A stretch of DNA of 9,746 bases from Candidatus Zixiibacteriota bacterium (GTDB taxonomy: Bacteria; Zixibacteria; MSB-5A5; GN15; PGXB01): assembly GCA_026397495.1 (NCBI GenBank), contig JAPLUS010000196.1, positions 1-9,746 on the forward strand, given 5' to 3'. Positions 1 to 6,972 of this stretch are shown piece after piece. Numbering within the stretch: the stretch's first letter is position 1; each line of letters starts with the position of its first letter. The position numbers were made by a program, and so were the translations under genes. The notes under the pieces were generated by a model that was given only the letters and a program-made list of their open reading frames with translations, ran no database searches and had not been told where the DNA came from.

Positions 1-1091
1 ATATCGATGTCGGCAGTTCGGGGGCTGAAACCGATTCCGGCCCAACCGGCCTACAATACCACTTTATCTGGGTAACTATCGACAGCACGGGGATTACCAT
101 AGCGCCGATTAAAAAGGGATCTGTTCTTTCTGCCGATGAGCTTTTAAGCTCAGAGCTGAAGTTAATTGACAAAATGAATAATTGGGGTGTTACTTTTGAA
201 AAACCTCTCCCGATCGGCGGTAACCTTGCCCTTCTTGGCAATGAGACTAAAGTCAAATTACGCAATCTGAATTCCCAGTTGGCTCTAACCGATACCTTGC
301 GCTGGGAAATTTCCCCCGGATGGTCAGTGGAACCGCCTCTCTATCCCCTTAATATTAAAGCGGGCGACTCGCTTTTGACCAAATTTACTTTTAAGCTTAT
401 TGGCAGTCCCTATCCGGCGCCGACTCTCTGGTTCCATTTTTCCTATGCTCAAGGGAAGCCTCCGGCGGTCGTTAAGACACCATTGGTCATTATCAGGGAA
501 ACTGATTGCTACCGAGCGGCTGTACCGCCGATTATAGATGGGGAATTATCAGAAGCGGTTTGGAAATCACCCAATACGCGGCTGTTTGCACCCGATGGAA
601 CCCCCGTGAGGGTTGATTCCACTTCCTTCTATTTTGCCTATGATGACAGTAATCTCTATCTGGGGGCCCTCTGTTATGAACCTAAAATGGATTCAATGAC
701 GGCGGCCGTAACCGACCGGGATGGTCCCATTTATATGGAAGATTGCGTTGGATATTTTTTCCAACCCGATCGGCATAAGGGCCTGGTTTATCAAATATAT
801 TTCAATCCCCTGGGCACACCCTTCGATCAAAAAATAGTTATCGATAGCAATAGCCGTGTTACTGCGGATCGCACCTGGAATGGCAATTACGAGGTAAAGA
901 CGACAAAAGGCGGCCATAGCTGGAGCCTTGAAGCCAGGATTCCGCTGTCGCAATTGGGGGCGGCGATGCCGCCGGGGTTTGAATGGGGCATTAATTTTCG
1001 CCGCAAACAACCGCGTGTGGCCTCAGCCGCCGATTGGCAGGTGCCGCTTGATGCCAACCCAAAGTTATTGGGGAGATTGGTTATAGAATAA
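1..1091 (+). CDS. Phosphoesterase-like tail fused to Ig-like and CBM9-like domains (5' partial)
   Basis: The reading frame is open from base 3 with no stop, so the gene starts outside the window. The ATG at 174 has no convincing ribosome binding site and lies inside the continuous frame. About 362 residues are visible. The first 50 or so (GLQYHFIWVTID, then IAPIKKGSVL) resemble the closing strands of calcineurin-like metallophosphoesterases, but no metal-binding motif is in view. Roughly visible residues 70-165 look like a beta-sandwich of the NEW3/Ig type. The last ~195 residues, from CYRAAVPPIIDGELSEAVW, match the family 9 carbohydrate-binding-like fold: an IDGxLxExxW opening, a YLGALCYEP strand, the acidic MEDCVGYFF segment, and the closing EARIPLSQLG and WGINFRR strands. 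The protein is probably exported and acts on or binds a surface or polymeric substrate, but no signal peptide can be seen. The C-terminal domain call is firm; the phosphoesterase call is tentative. Confidence 0.75.
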   Translation, partial: IDVGSSGAETDSGPTGLQYHFIWVTIDSTGITIAPIKKGSVLSADELLSSELKLIDKMNNWGVTFEKPLPIGGNLALLGNETKVKLRNLNSQLALTDTLRWEISPGWSVEPPLYPLNIKAGDSLLTKFTFKLIGSPYPAPTLWFHFSYAQGKPPAVVKTPLVIIRETDCYRAAVPPIIDGELSEAVWKSPNTRLFAPDGTPVRVDSTSFYFAYDDSNLYLGALCYEPKMDSMTAAVTDRDGPIYMEDCVGYFFQPDRHKGLVYQIYFNPLGTPFDQKIVIDSNSRVTADRTWNGNYEVKTTKGGHSWSLEARIPLSQLGAAMPPGFEWGINFRRKQPRVASAADWQVPLDANPKLLGRLVIE

Positions 1092-1120
1092 GCAAAAAGA
1101 AAAATATTTAAGATTTTTTG

Positions 1121-1148
1121 TTGACTTGAATTTAAAACTTTTTATGTT
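1121..1148 (+). promoter_or_regulatory. Sigma-70-type promoter for the exporter leader
   Basis: A TTGACT -35 box (1121-1126) and a TATGTT -10 box (1143-1148) are separated by 16 bases in an AT-rich stretch just after the upstream stop codon. Transcription would start near 1155, leaving a leader of about 265 bases before the ABC exporter genes. The boxes match the consensus at 5/6 and 4/6 positions. Confidence 0.5.
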
Positions 1149-1154
1149 AGGTGG

Positions 1155-1368
1155 AACCTTTTTTATAAAAAGTTCGTAAAATAAGGATTCAGGGAGTAAC
1201 ACTTTTACCGCAGTGGAGCAAAACAGAAAATATGAGCAATGTCTGCATCAAGTTTATTATTATGGTCGACGAGAGACTCTGCGGCGGGAGAGGCATGCCT
1301 GTTAACTAAGAGATTGGTTTTTAAATTTTCACCCGCCGCAACCAGATAGAGTTCGGCGGGTTTTTTTT
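1155..1368 (+). ncRNA. Structured leader or small RNA, attenuator-like
   Basis: Most of the 328-base gap would be transcribed as a roughly 214-base RNA, from the inferred start near 1155 to the terminator at 1368. Four segments can pair in competing ways: 1208-1213 (CCGCAG) with 1279-1284 (CTGCGG); 1281-1288 (GCGGCGGG) with 1332-1339 (CCCGCCGC); and 1332-1342 with 1351-1360, the terminator stem. Forming the second helix excludes both of the others. This is the 1:2, 2:3, 3:4 layout of attenuators. A 25-codon frame (1232-1309) crosses segment 2 but has only a distant GGAG ahead of it. A perfect palindrome, AGGCATGCCT, lies at 1291-1300 in the loop. I recognise no known riboswitch, 6S or SRP RNA class. 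It could equally be a stand-alone small RNA, with the exporter transcribed from a separate promoter. Confidence 0.4.
1332..1368 (+). terminator. Intrinsic terminator ahead of the ABC exporter genes
   Basis: CCCGCCG (1332-1338) plus AAC (1340-1342) pairs with GTT plus CGGCGGG (1351-1360). This gives ten base pairs with one bulged C and an 8-base loop, followed directly by eight T residues (1361-1368). It sits between the promoter at 1121-1148 and the first exporter gene, so it either ends a small RNA or conditionally blocks read-through. Confidence 0.8.
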
Positions 1369-1374
1369 GTTGCC

Positions 1375-1386
1375 CGATTCGAATCG
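1375..1386. promoter_or_regulatory. 12-base perfect palindrome upstream of the exporter
   Basis: CGATTCGAATCG reads the same on both strands and lies between the terminator and the start region of the first exporter gene. It overlaps the spacer of a weak promoter-like pair, TTGCCC (1370-1375) and ACTAAT (1393-1398), 17 bases apart. It could be an operator, but the position and symmetry are the only evidence. Confidence 0.25.
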
Positions 1387-1419
1387 ATAAGAACTAATCT
1401 TAGAGAGACAGAGAAGACA

Positions 1420-3231
1420 ATGATGACTGAAATAAATTTTGAAGATAAAGCGAAGGTGGGTGAGGTGGCCATAGGCTCGCGCGAGGCCTTCCTTAAATTG
1501 ATTCCTCTTCTGCGCCCTTACCGCGGCAGTCTGATCTATTGCTTTATCCTCTTGGCGGCGGCGATGGGGTTATCGCTCTACTGGCCGGTTCTGCTAAAGC
1601 AAGCGTTGGACATAGATATCAAGAATGGCGATTTCAGGGGATTGATAATTACGGCTTCGCTCATCGGCCTTAGTCAGGGGATAACTCTGCTGCTACAGTA
1701 TATCCAAAGGATCAGGCTTGAAATCGTAGGTCAAAGTGTGATGGTTGATTTAAAACGCCGATTGTTTCATCATATCTTAGCGCTGGACGTTGCTTTCTTT
1801 GATAAAAATCCGGTCGGGCGGCTGTTGGCGCGGGTTGAATCAGATACCGAATCACTGAGAATGCTGTTTACCAATACGGTCGTGCTTCTGATCGGCGACC
1901 TGTTCCTGACCGCCGGTGTCTTTGTCGTGATGTTCTATTATAGCTGGCGTCTGGCTTTGATACTGGCCACTTTAATACCGGCGATGCTTCTGTTGCTCTG
2001 GATTTATGAACGGATAACAACTCCGCATTTTCTCGACTTGCGAAAGACTATGGCCGAGGTAACCGCGACTCTGACCGAATTTCTTCAGGGAATGTCGATT
2101 ATCCAGATTTTCCATCGCGGGGACTATGCGCGCGCGAAGTTATATGACGCCAATCGTTTGAAATTTCGGAACGATATTTATGTGCACTTGGGGACAACCT
2201 GGTTTTTTAATGTGGTTTTCCTTCTGCAATATGTGATGATCAGCATCGTCCTCTACTGCGGCATTAAATGGTCAGGTTCAGGGGATATTACGGTCGGAAC
2301 CATCGGTATGTTTATCATACTGATCTGGCGGGCCTTTGACCCCATTTACCGAATCTCGGAACAGATGGCCAATGTTCAGAAAGCAGTGGCGGGCGCCAAG
2401 AGAATATTTGCCCTGTTGGCCAATAATGAAAAACTTCCCGATGCGCTTCATCCGGTGGAGTGGAAAAGGCTTAAAGAGGGTATCCGTTTCGATCACGTCT
2501 GGTTTTCCTATAAGAGTGATAACAGCTATGCTCTTCAGGATGTTACTTTCGAAATTCCGGCCGGTCGACGGGTGGCTCTGGCGGGTGTAACCGGCGGCGG
2601 AAAAACCACCGTTATCTCGCTTCTGCTGCGCTTTTATGATCCCCAGAAGGGAAAAATTACTGTGGATGGGATTGATATCCGCACTATCTCCAAGGAAGAA
2701 CTGCGGCGGCGATTCGCTCTGGTTCTGCAGGACATATTTCTGTTCCCGGGTGATATTCGGGCCAATATTGCCCTCGAAGCGGAGGGAATAACCGAAGAAC
2801 AGATAATGCGCGCGGCCGCAACCGTGGAAGCCGATCGCTTTGTCCGGCGATTACCGAAAGGGTATAGTACCGAGGTTTCTGAAAAAGGAGCCAATTTCAG
2901 CCGCGGAGAAAGGCAACTCTTATCTTTTGCACGAGCTTTAGTGGTTAATCCCGATCTCCTTATCCTCGATGAAGCCACCAGCTCGGTTGATCCGGAAACG
3001 GAACGAACCATACAAGAATCATTGCGGAAGCTGATGCAGGGGAGGACTTCACTGATTATTGCGCACCGCCTTTCAACGATATTGGATGCTGATCAGATTT
3101 TAGTTATCCGCCGCGGTGAAGTAATCGAGCGGGGAACACATACGGAACTGATTTTGCAGAATGGATATTACTCCAAATTGTTCCACCTTCAATTTAAAAA
3201 TAGAAATGGAGTGATAGCCAATGTTAAATAA
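1420..3231 (+). CDS. Heterodimeric ABC exporter subunit, consensus Walker B, degenerate signature (BmrD/YheH-like)
   Basis: This is a 603-residue fused transmembrane-ATPase half-transporter of usual family length. About six membrane segments lie at roughly residues 37-58, 74-95, 152-172, 176-198, 261-280 and 291-311. The nucleotide-binding domain has Walker A GVTGGGKTT (389-397), Q-loop Gln437, a signature written FSRGERQ (493-499) instead of the usual LSGGQ, Walker B LLILDE (513-518) with catalytic Glu518 intact, and H-loop His549. An altered signature with a complete Walker B is typical of one partner in heterodimeric exporters such as BmrC/BmrD, LmrC/LmrD and TM287/TM288. The next gene supplies the other half and overlaps this one by 11 bases. 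The start could be either of the adjacent ATGs at 1420 or 1423; GAGAAG at 1411-1416 is a modest ribosome binding site. The substrate cannot be told from sequence; drugs, lipids or peptides are all possible. Confidence 0.93.
   Translation: MMTEINFEDKAKVGEVAIGSREAFLKLIPLLRPYRGSLIYCFILLAAAMGLSLYWPVLLKQALDIDIKNGDFRGLIITASLIGLSQGITLLLQYIQRIRLEIVGQSVMVDLKRRLFHHILALDVAFFDKNPVGRLLARVESDTESLRMLFTNTVVLLIGDLFLTAGVFVVMFYYSWRLALILATLIPAMLLLLWIYERITTPHFLDLRKTMAEVTATLTEFLQGMSIIQIFHRGDYARAKLYDANRLKFRNDIYVHLGTTWFFNVVFLLQYVMISIVLYCGIKWSGSGDITVGTIGMFIILIWRAFDPIYRISEQMANVQKAVAGAKRIFALLANNEKLPDALHPVEWKRLKEGIRFDHVWFSYKSDNSYALQDVTFEIPAGRRVALAGVTGGGKTTVISLLLRFYDPQKGKITVDGIDIRTISKEELRRRFALVLQDIFLFPGDIRANIALEAEGITEEQIMRAAATVEADRFVRRLPKGYSTEVSEKGANFSRGERQLLSFARALVVNPDLLILDEATSSVDPETERTIQESLRKLMQGRTSLIIAHRLSTILDADQILVIRRGEVIERGTHTELILQNGYYSKLFHLQFKNRNGVIANVK
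3208..3214 (+). promoter_or_regulatory. Ribosome binding site that sets the start of the second exporter gene
   Basis: GGAGTGA lies inside the end of the first exporter gene, six bases before the ATG at 3221. It favours that start over the in-frame ATG at 3233, and so supports an 11-base overlap and translational coupling of the two subunits. Confidence 0.6.
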
Positions 3232-5023
3232 AATGCGATGGTTTTGGAGATATTATAAACATTATCCCTTGGTGCTTTTGGTGCTGATTGTCTTTACGCC
3301 GATTCAGAGAGCCTTTCAGGTCTATATACCAAAATTGATTGAATTCACGGTTGACTATGTAGAGTCCGGACAGGTTTCATCCAATTGGCTGGCCGAAGGG
3401 ATTGTCAGAACCGGAAAAGATCTGGGTTTGACTCCTGCCGGCGCTTTTGCCTGGAGTCTCTTCCTTTTGGGATTGGTAGCCGTCTTGATATATGTCTTTG
3501 TTCAGTCGCACCGCGCCTGGATGAATCAGAAGCTGGAATGGCTGTTCCGACAAGATGCCTTCAACCGCGTCACTCTGAAAGGTCCCGACTTTTTCAATCG
3601 TTTCCGTACCGGCGATCTGGTAACGCGGCTGACCGATGATGTCGCTGAGAAACTCTCCTGGTTTGCCTGCTCGGGTATATTCAGGTTCTACGAGGCACTG
3701 GTTATGGTGATTTTCTCAATTATCATGATGGTCTCGATTAGTCCGGCGTTGACTCTTTGGTCGGTCGGCCCGCTGCCAATACTGGTTATCATCTTTTTCA
3801 AGAGCGCCACGCTTCTGGACCGAAGGTATGATCATCTGCAGAAGAAAATTTCCGGTTTTAATGATGTTATGGAGGCCTGCTTCTCGGGCATTCGAGTGGT
3901 CAAAGCTTATGTGCAGGAAAAGGCGCAGTCTCGTAAATTTGAAAAAGCGCTTCAAGACAGAAGAAAAGCCGAGATAGATACCATTAAGACTATGACGGTG
4001 GTCGATTCCCTGTATGGCTATCTTTGGCAATTCGCCATCATTGTCGTGATCATAAGCGGCGGATATCGTGCCATCCATGCCCATTTAACTCCGGGTGAGC
4101 TGGTGGCCTTTATATATTATGTAACCAGCTTGGTTTTCCCAATGTTTGATATCGGGCAATTCCTGGTGAAAGCGCGACAATCGGCGGTCTCGATTAACCG
4201 ATTGATGGAGCTGGAAAATGTTCCCCCGATGGTAGAGGATGAAGGGACTATTCCGGCCAACGGCAATATCAAGGGGCATCTCCGTTTTCAGAATGTCAGT
4301 TTTTCTTTTCCTGATTCCGAACGGAAGATTATTGATGATGTTTCTATGGAGATGGAGTCAGGGAAGACGATTGCTATTGTGGGGAAAGTCGGGACCGGCA
4401 AGAGCTGGCTGGTGAATATGATCCCGCGTCTGGTTGACCCGACGGACGGCGTGATTACTCTCGATGGATACGATCTGCGTCAATTTAAAATTGAAGGCCT
4501 TCGCCGGAATATAGGCTATGTTCCGCAGGAGCCGGTTTTGTTTAGCGATACCATTCGCAATAATATTCTTTTTGGACGCGAAAATATACCGGAGGCGATA
4601 ATGGAATGGGCGATTGAAGTGGCCCAATTGAAGGATGAGATCGCCCGGTTCCCGCAGGGGATGGCGACTCCCATTGGAACCCGGGGAATGTCGATTTCCG
4701 GCGGACAGAAACAACGTTTGGCGTTGGCTCGGGCGCTGATTGGCAAACCTAAGATATTAATTCTCGATGATTGCACGTCAGCCCTTGATTCCCGTACCGA
4801 GGCGGCCCTATGGGCGCGTCTCCACGAGGTTATGCCGGGGATGACCGCTATTTTGATTACGCATCGTCCCGATGCGCTCGAAAGAGCGGACATGATTTAT
4901 GTTATGGAAGAGGGGAAAATTATTGAGGCAGGAACCCATAGCGACTTGATTGCGCAAGATGGGCGGTATGCTCAGATATACCGCCGCTATCGGCTTGAAG
5001 AACAGGTTAGCAATATTGGATAG
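3221..5023 (+). CDS. Heterodimeric ABC exporter subunit, consensus signature, degenerate Walker B (BmrC/YheI-like)
   Basis: This 600-residue half-transporter is the partner of the preceding gene. Membrane segments are visible at about residues 15-38, 75-96, 150-172, 176-194, 266-282 and 291-312. The ATPase domain has Walker A GKVGTGKSW (388-396), Q-loop Gln436, a canonical SGGQ signature (493-496), Walker B LILDD (513-517), and H-loop His548. Asp517 stands where the catalytic glutamate normally is. This is the known defect of the degenerate site in heterodimeric exporters. Trp396 replaces the small residue that usually follows Lys-Ser in Walker A, and Phe363 appears to replace the A-loop tyrosine. 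In a head-to-tail dimer, this subunit's weak Walker motifs would face the weak signature of its partner, while its good signature would face the partner's good Walker motifs. No clear terminator follows; a convergent gene ends 100 bases away. Confidence 0.93.
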   Translation: MLNKMRWFWRYYKHYPLVLLVLIVFTPIQRAFQVYIPKLIEFTVDYVESGQVSSNWLAEGIVRTGKDLGLTPAGAFAWSLFLLGLVAVLIYVFVQSHRAWMNQKLEWLFRQDAFNRVTLKGPDFFNRFRTGDLVTRLTDDVAEKLSWFACSGIFRFYEALVMVIFSIIMMVSISPALTLWSVGPLPILVIIFFKSATLLDRRYDHLQKKISGFNDVMEACFSGIRVVKAYVQEKAQSRKFEKALQDRRKAEIDTIKTMTVVDSLYGYLWQFAIIVVIISGGYRAIHAHLTPGELVAFIYYVTSLVFPMFDIGQFLVKARQSAVSINRLMELENVPPMVEDEGTIPANGNIKGHLRFQNVSFSFPDSERKIIDDVSMEMESGKTIAIVGKVGTGKSWLVNMIPRLVDPTDGVITLDGYDLRQFKIEGLRRNIGYVPQEPVLFSDTIRNNILFGRENIPEAIMEWAIEVAQLKDEIARFPQGMATPIGTRGMSISGGQKQRLALARALIGKPKILILDDCTSALDSRTEAALWARLHEVMPGMTAILITHRPDALERADMIYVMEEGKIIEAGTHSDLIAQDGRYAQIYRRYRLEEQVSNIG

Positions 5024-5123
5024 CCGGTTTAAGAGTAGGCTTGTCAGTTGTGAGGAATTTTATATTGGCGATAAAGGGCGGATTATGTCTTAAAATGCCG
5101 GATACTATGACAAGGGTGTCTAT

Positions 5124-6773
5124 CTATTTGACAACAACCAATTTCCCTTTACTATCCGAACCCTTTATAAACCAGAGATAAGTTCCCGGAGCTACCGGAT
5201 AACCGTCTTCATTAGTACCGTCCCATTTGATATCTTGGCCGGAAAGATTATTCCACTGGCGAATGGTTGTTCCGGAAACCGACGTTAAGATAAGGCTGCC
5301 ATTTGCTGGAATATCTGTAAAGGTGGCATGGGAGCCTTTTGTCCGATCAAAAGGATTTGGGTAGGGATGCACGCTTGGTTGAACCGTAAAATGGAATACC
5401 TCGCTATAAGGAAGCTCATTAGCCGAGGCCCGCCAGTAATACACCTTATTATCAGTTAATCTTATCGGAATCCGCCATACTGTGGAGACGCCCCCCTGTT
5501 GATTAATAGCCGGGGAGGTGGTGACACTGATAAAATGAGAATCGGCGGCAATTTGAAAATAATATATATTCTGACTGCTCGCATTGACATTTTTTACAGC
5601 CAAAGTTGGATGAGAAGAATGAATGCAGACACCGGAAACAGGACTGAGAAGGATAATTTGATCGTCGGCTGACAGAGGCATGGCCGCGGTGCTGGAAGCA
5701 ACGTTTGACAATTCTGATTCATTCAAAGCATCATCGCGCGCCTTGAGGGCAACATAATACAATTGCCCTGGTCCTAGTCCGGACATAGTCATATTTTCGG
5801 TGAGTCCCGTGGAGAGGGGAGGGGAAGGAACGCTGGTGTAAACATTGGCTGAATTCCAATTGGCGTCTGTTATTGAATCTGTGGAATATTTCAAGGTATA
5901 TGATGTCGCCGTTCCGCTGGTGCCATCATCGCCGGTGGCCGACCAGGAGAGAAATATTTCTCCGCTATCCGCTCCCTCGACCGCAGCCAGATCGCCGATA
6001 CGGGCCGGCGGTATCTGATCTGTAGTAGACTTATTAACAACATTTGATAGACCCGACCAGTTGGGAACTTCATCGGCGGTCTTAATCGCAAAATAATAGA
6101 GAGTTCCATTTTGCAAACCGGTGACCGTGAATGTTTCTGCATTTCCCACTGATTTGGGGATCGGTTCGCCGGTAATCTGAGAGGCTGAGCTCCAGTTGAG
6201 TTCTGTTATAAGTGATGTGGAATAGCGAATATCGTATTGGGCTGCGGTTCCAGTTATACTATCATCGCCGGGAGCTGTCCAGGTAAGAACCACGGAAGTG
6301 GCTGTAGCCGTACCGGTGGTAAGGTTGGTAATAACGGCGGGCGGAGTAGTTTCGCTGGTAGTGGATTTATTAACAACATTTGATAGACCCGACCAGTTGG
6401 AAACCTCATCGGCGGCCTTGATGGCGAAGTAATAGGTTGTGTTTGGCTGTAATCCAATAACCGTAAAGGTTTCTGTACCTCCGGCTGATTTAGGCGTTGG
6501 TTCGCCGGTGGCCTGGGTTGCCAAATCCCAGTTGCCGTCGGTAATGCTCGACGTGGAATAGCGAATATCGTATTGGGCTGCGGTTCCAGTGATACTATCA
6601 TCGCCGGGAGCGGTCCAAGTTAAGGCTACAGAATTAGGCGAAGCCATTACCGCTTTTAACCCCTGACCGGCTGCCGTTATGCCGGGTGAAAAGAAAATCG
6701 TAAAAGCACAAAGATAAAGAGCCGTAATTCCTATTAATTTCACCTGTTTTTTCCAATATTTGCAATTGGCCAT
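5124..6773 (-). CDS. Secreted fibronectin type III protein with T9SS/FlgD-like C-terminal domain
   Basis: The product is 549 residues. A signal peptide is clear: lysines in the first 12 residues, a hydrophobic core at about 13-29, and likely cleavage after Ala34 or Ala35. Three fibronectin type III domains follow at roughly 37-138, 145-250 and 255-362; the first two are near copies. A fourth beta-sandwich (about 372-465, with IYYFQIAADSHF and VYYWRASANE) has the look of the FN3-like modules common in FCB surface proteins. The last ~80 residues open with YPNPF (471-475), carry WDGTNEDG and PGTYLW, and end in KLVVVK. That pattern is used by type A sorting domains of type IX secretion and by the related FlgD Ig-like domain. 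No catalytic domain is present, so a structural or adhesive surface role is likely. Start: GAGGAG at 6784-6779 lies five bases before the ATG. Cys22 is inside the hydrophobic core and does not form a normal lipobox. Confidence 0.88.
   Translation of the reverse strand: MANCKYWKKQVKLIGITALYLCAFTIFFSPGITAAGQGLKAVMASPNSVALTWTAPGDDSITGTAAQYDIRYSTSSITDGNWDLATQATGEPTPKSAGGTETFTVIGLQPNTTYYFAIKAADEVSNWSGLSNVVNKSTTSETTPPAVITNLTTGTATATSVVLTWTAPGDDSITGTAAQYDIRYSTSLITELNWSSASQITGEPIPKSVGNAETFTVTGLQNGTLYYFAIKTADEVPNWSGLSNVVNKSTTDQIPPARIGDLAAVEGADSGEIFLSWSATGDDGTSGTATSYTLKYSTDSITDANWNSANVYTSVPSPPLSTGLTENMTMSGLGPGQLYYVALKARDDALNESELSNVASSTAAMPLSADDQIILLSPVSGVCIHSSHPTLAVKNVNASSQNIYYFQIAADSHFISVTTSPAINQQGGVSTVWRIPIRLTDNKVYYWRASANELPYSEVFHFTVQPSVHPYPNPFDRTKGSHATFTDIPANGSLILTSVSGTTIRQWNNLSGQDIKWDGTNEDGYPVAPGTYLWFIKGSDSKGKLVVVK
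6021..6629 (-). repeat. Two 336-base-spaced FN3 repeats inside the secreted protein gene
   Basis: Codons 49-139 (6629-6357) and 161-251 (6293-6021) are near copies at a period of exactly 112 codons. Stretches are identical at DNA level: 34 bases at 6031-6064 and 6367-6400, and 38 bases at 6217-6254 and 6553-6590, the latter followed after one mismatch by 20 more identical bases. The third FN3 domain has clearly diverged. This points to a recent in-frame tandem duplication or ongoing exchange between the two copies. Confidence 0.85.
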
Positions 6774-6852
6774 AGTTTCTCCTCAATTACTTCGAATTAG
6801 AAAGCTGATAGCACTCTTTCTTGTCTCAAATTTCGTACCCGGAAAGAGATTA

Positions 6853-6858
6853 ATTATA
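6853..6858 (-). promoter_or_regulatory. Possible -10 box for the fibronectin gene
   Basis: The 199-base gap upstream of the fibronectin gene contains a perfect TATAAT on the minus strand, about 80 bases before its ATG. No good -35 hexamer lies at the expected distance, so this is only a candidate. A 6-base-pair inverted repeat (6799-6804 with 6816-6821) would fall in the resulting 5' untranslated region. Confidence 0.3.
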
Positions 6859-6925
6859 AGCCACCACGCCATAGAGGATTATCGGAGATTGATGGGTTTT
6901 TCTCAATACTCGAAAGGACTAATAT

Positions 6926-6946
6926 CAGTGCAGGGTTAGCGCACTG
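6926..6946 (-). repeat. Small hairpin downstream of the PATAN regulator gene
   Basis: CAGTGC (6926-6931) and GCACTG (6941-6946) can form a 6-base-pair stem with a 9-base loop, starting about 27 bases past the stop codon of the regulator gene. There is no T-run on either side, so it is not a standard intrinsic terminator. It may act in RNA stability or be a weak terminator. Confidence 0.4.
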
Positions 6947-6972
6947 TTAAATCTTTAGACAGAAAATGACTT

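Noticed and set aside
174..176. ATG as the start of the first gene
   Set aside because: The frame is open upstream to the window edge, and the encoded residues continue a recognisable domain. No ribosome binding site precedes this ATG.
1150..1158. GGTGGAACC, which resembles the conserved T-box core
   Set aside because: It overlaps the predicted transcription start and lies far from the terminator. There is no specifier stem or T-box antiterminator around it, and the downstream genes are not amino-acid related.
2634..3011. Minus-strand open frame of 125 codons inside the first exporter gene
   Set aside because: It overlaps the conserved ATPase domain and its translation is arginine- and serine-rich, with no family likeness.
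5040..5114. Inverted repeat CTTGTCA / TGACAAG in the convergent gap, as a shared terminator
   Set aside because: The arms are 61 bases apart, only 7 bases long, and no T-run follows on either strand.
6706..6712. Lipoprotein signal at Cys22 of the fibronectin protein
   Set aside because: The residues before the cysteine do not form a normal lipobox and the cysteine lies within the hydrophobic core; a standard signal peptidase I site after Ala34/35 fits better.
6926..6946. Hairpin as an intrinsic terminator of the pilus operon
   Set aside because: The stem is only six base pairs and no T-run follows it on the minus strand. It is kept only as a small repeat.
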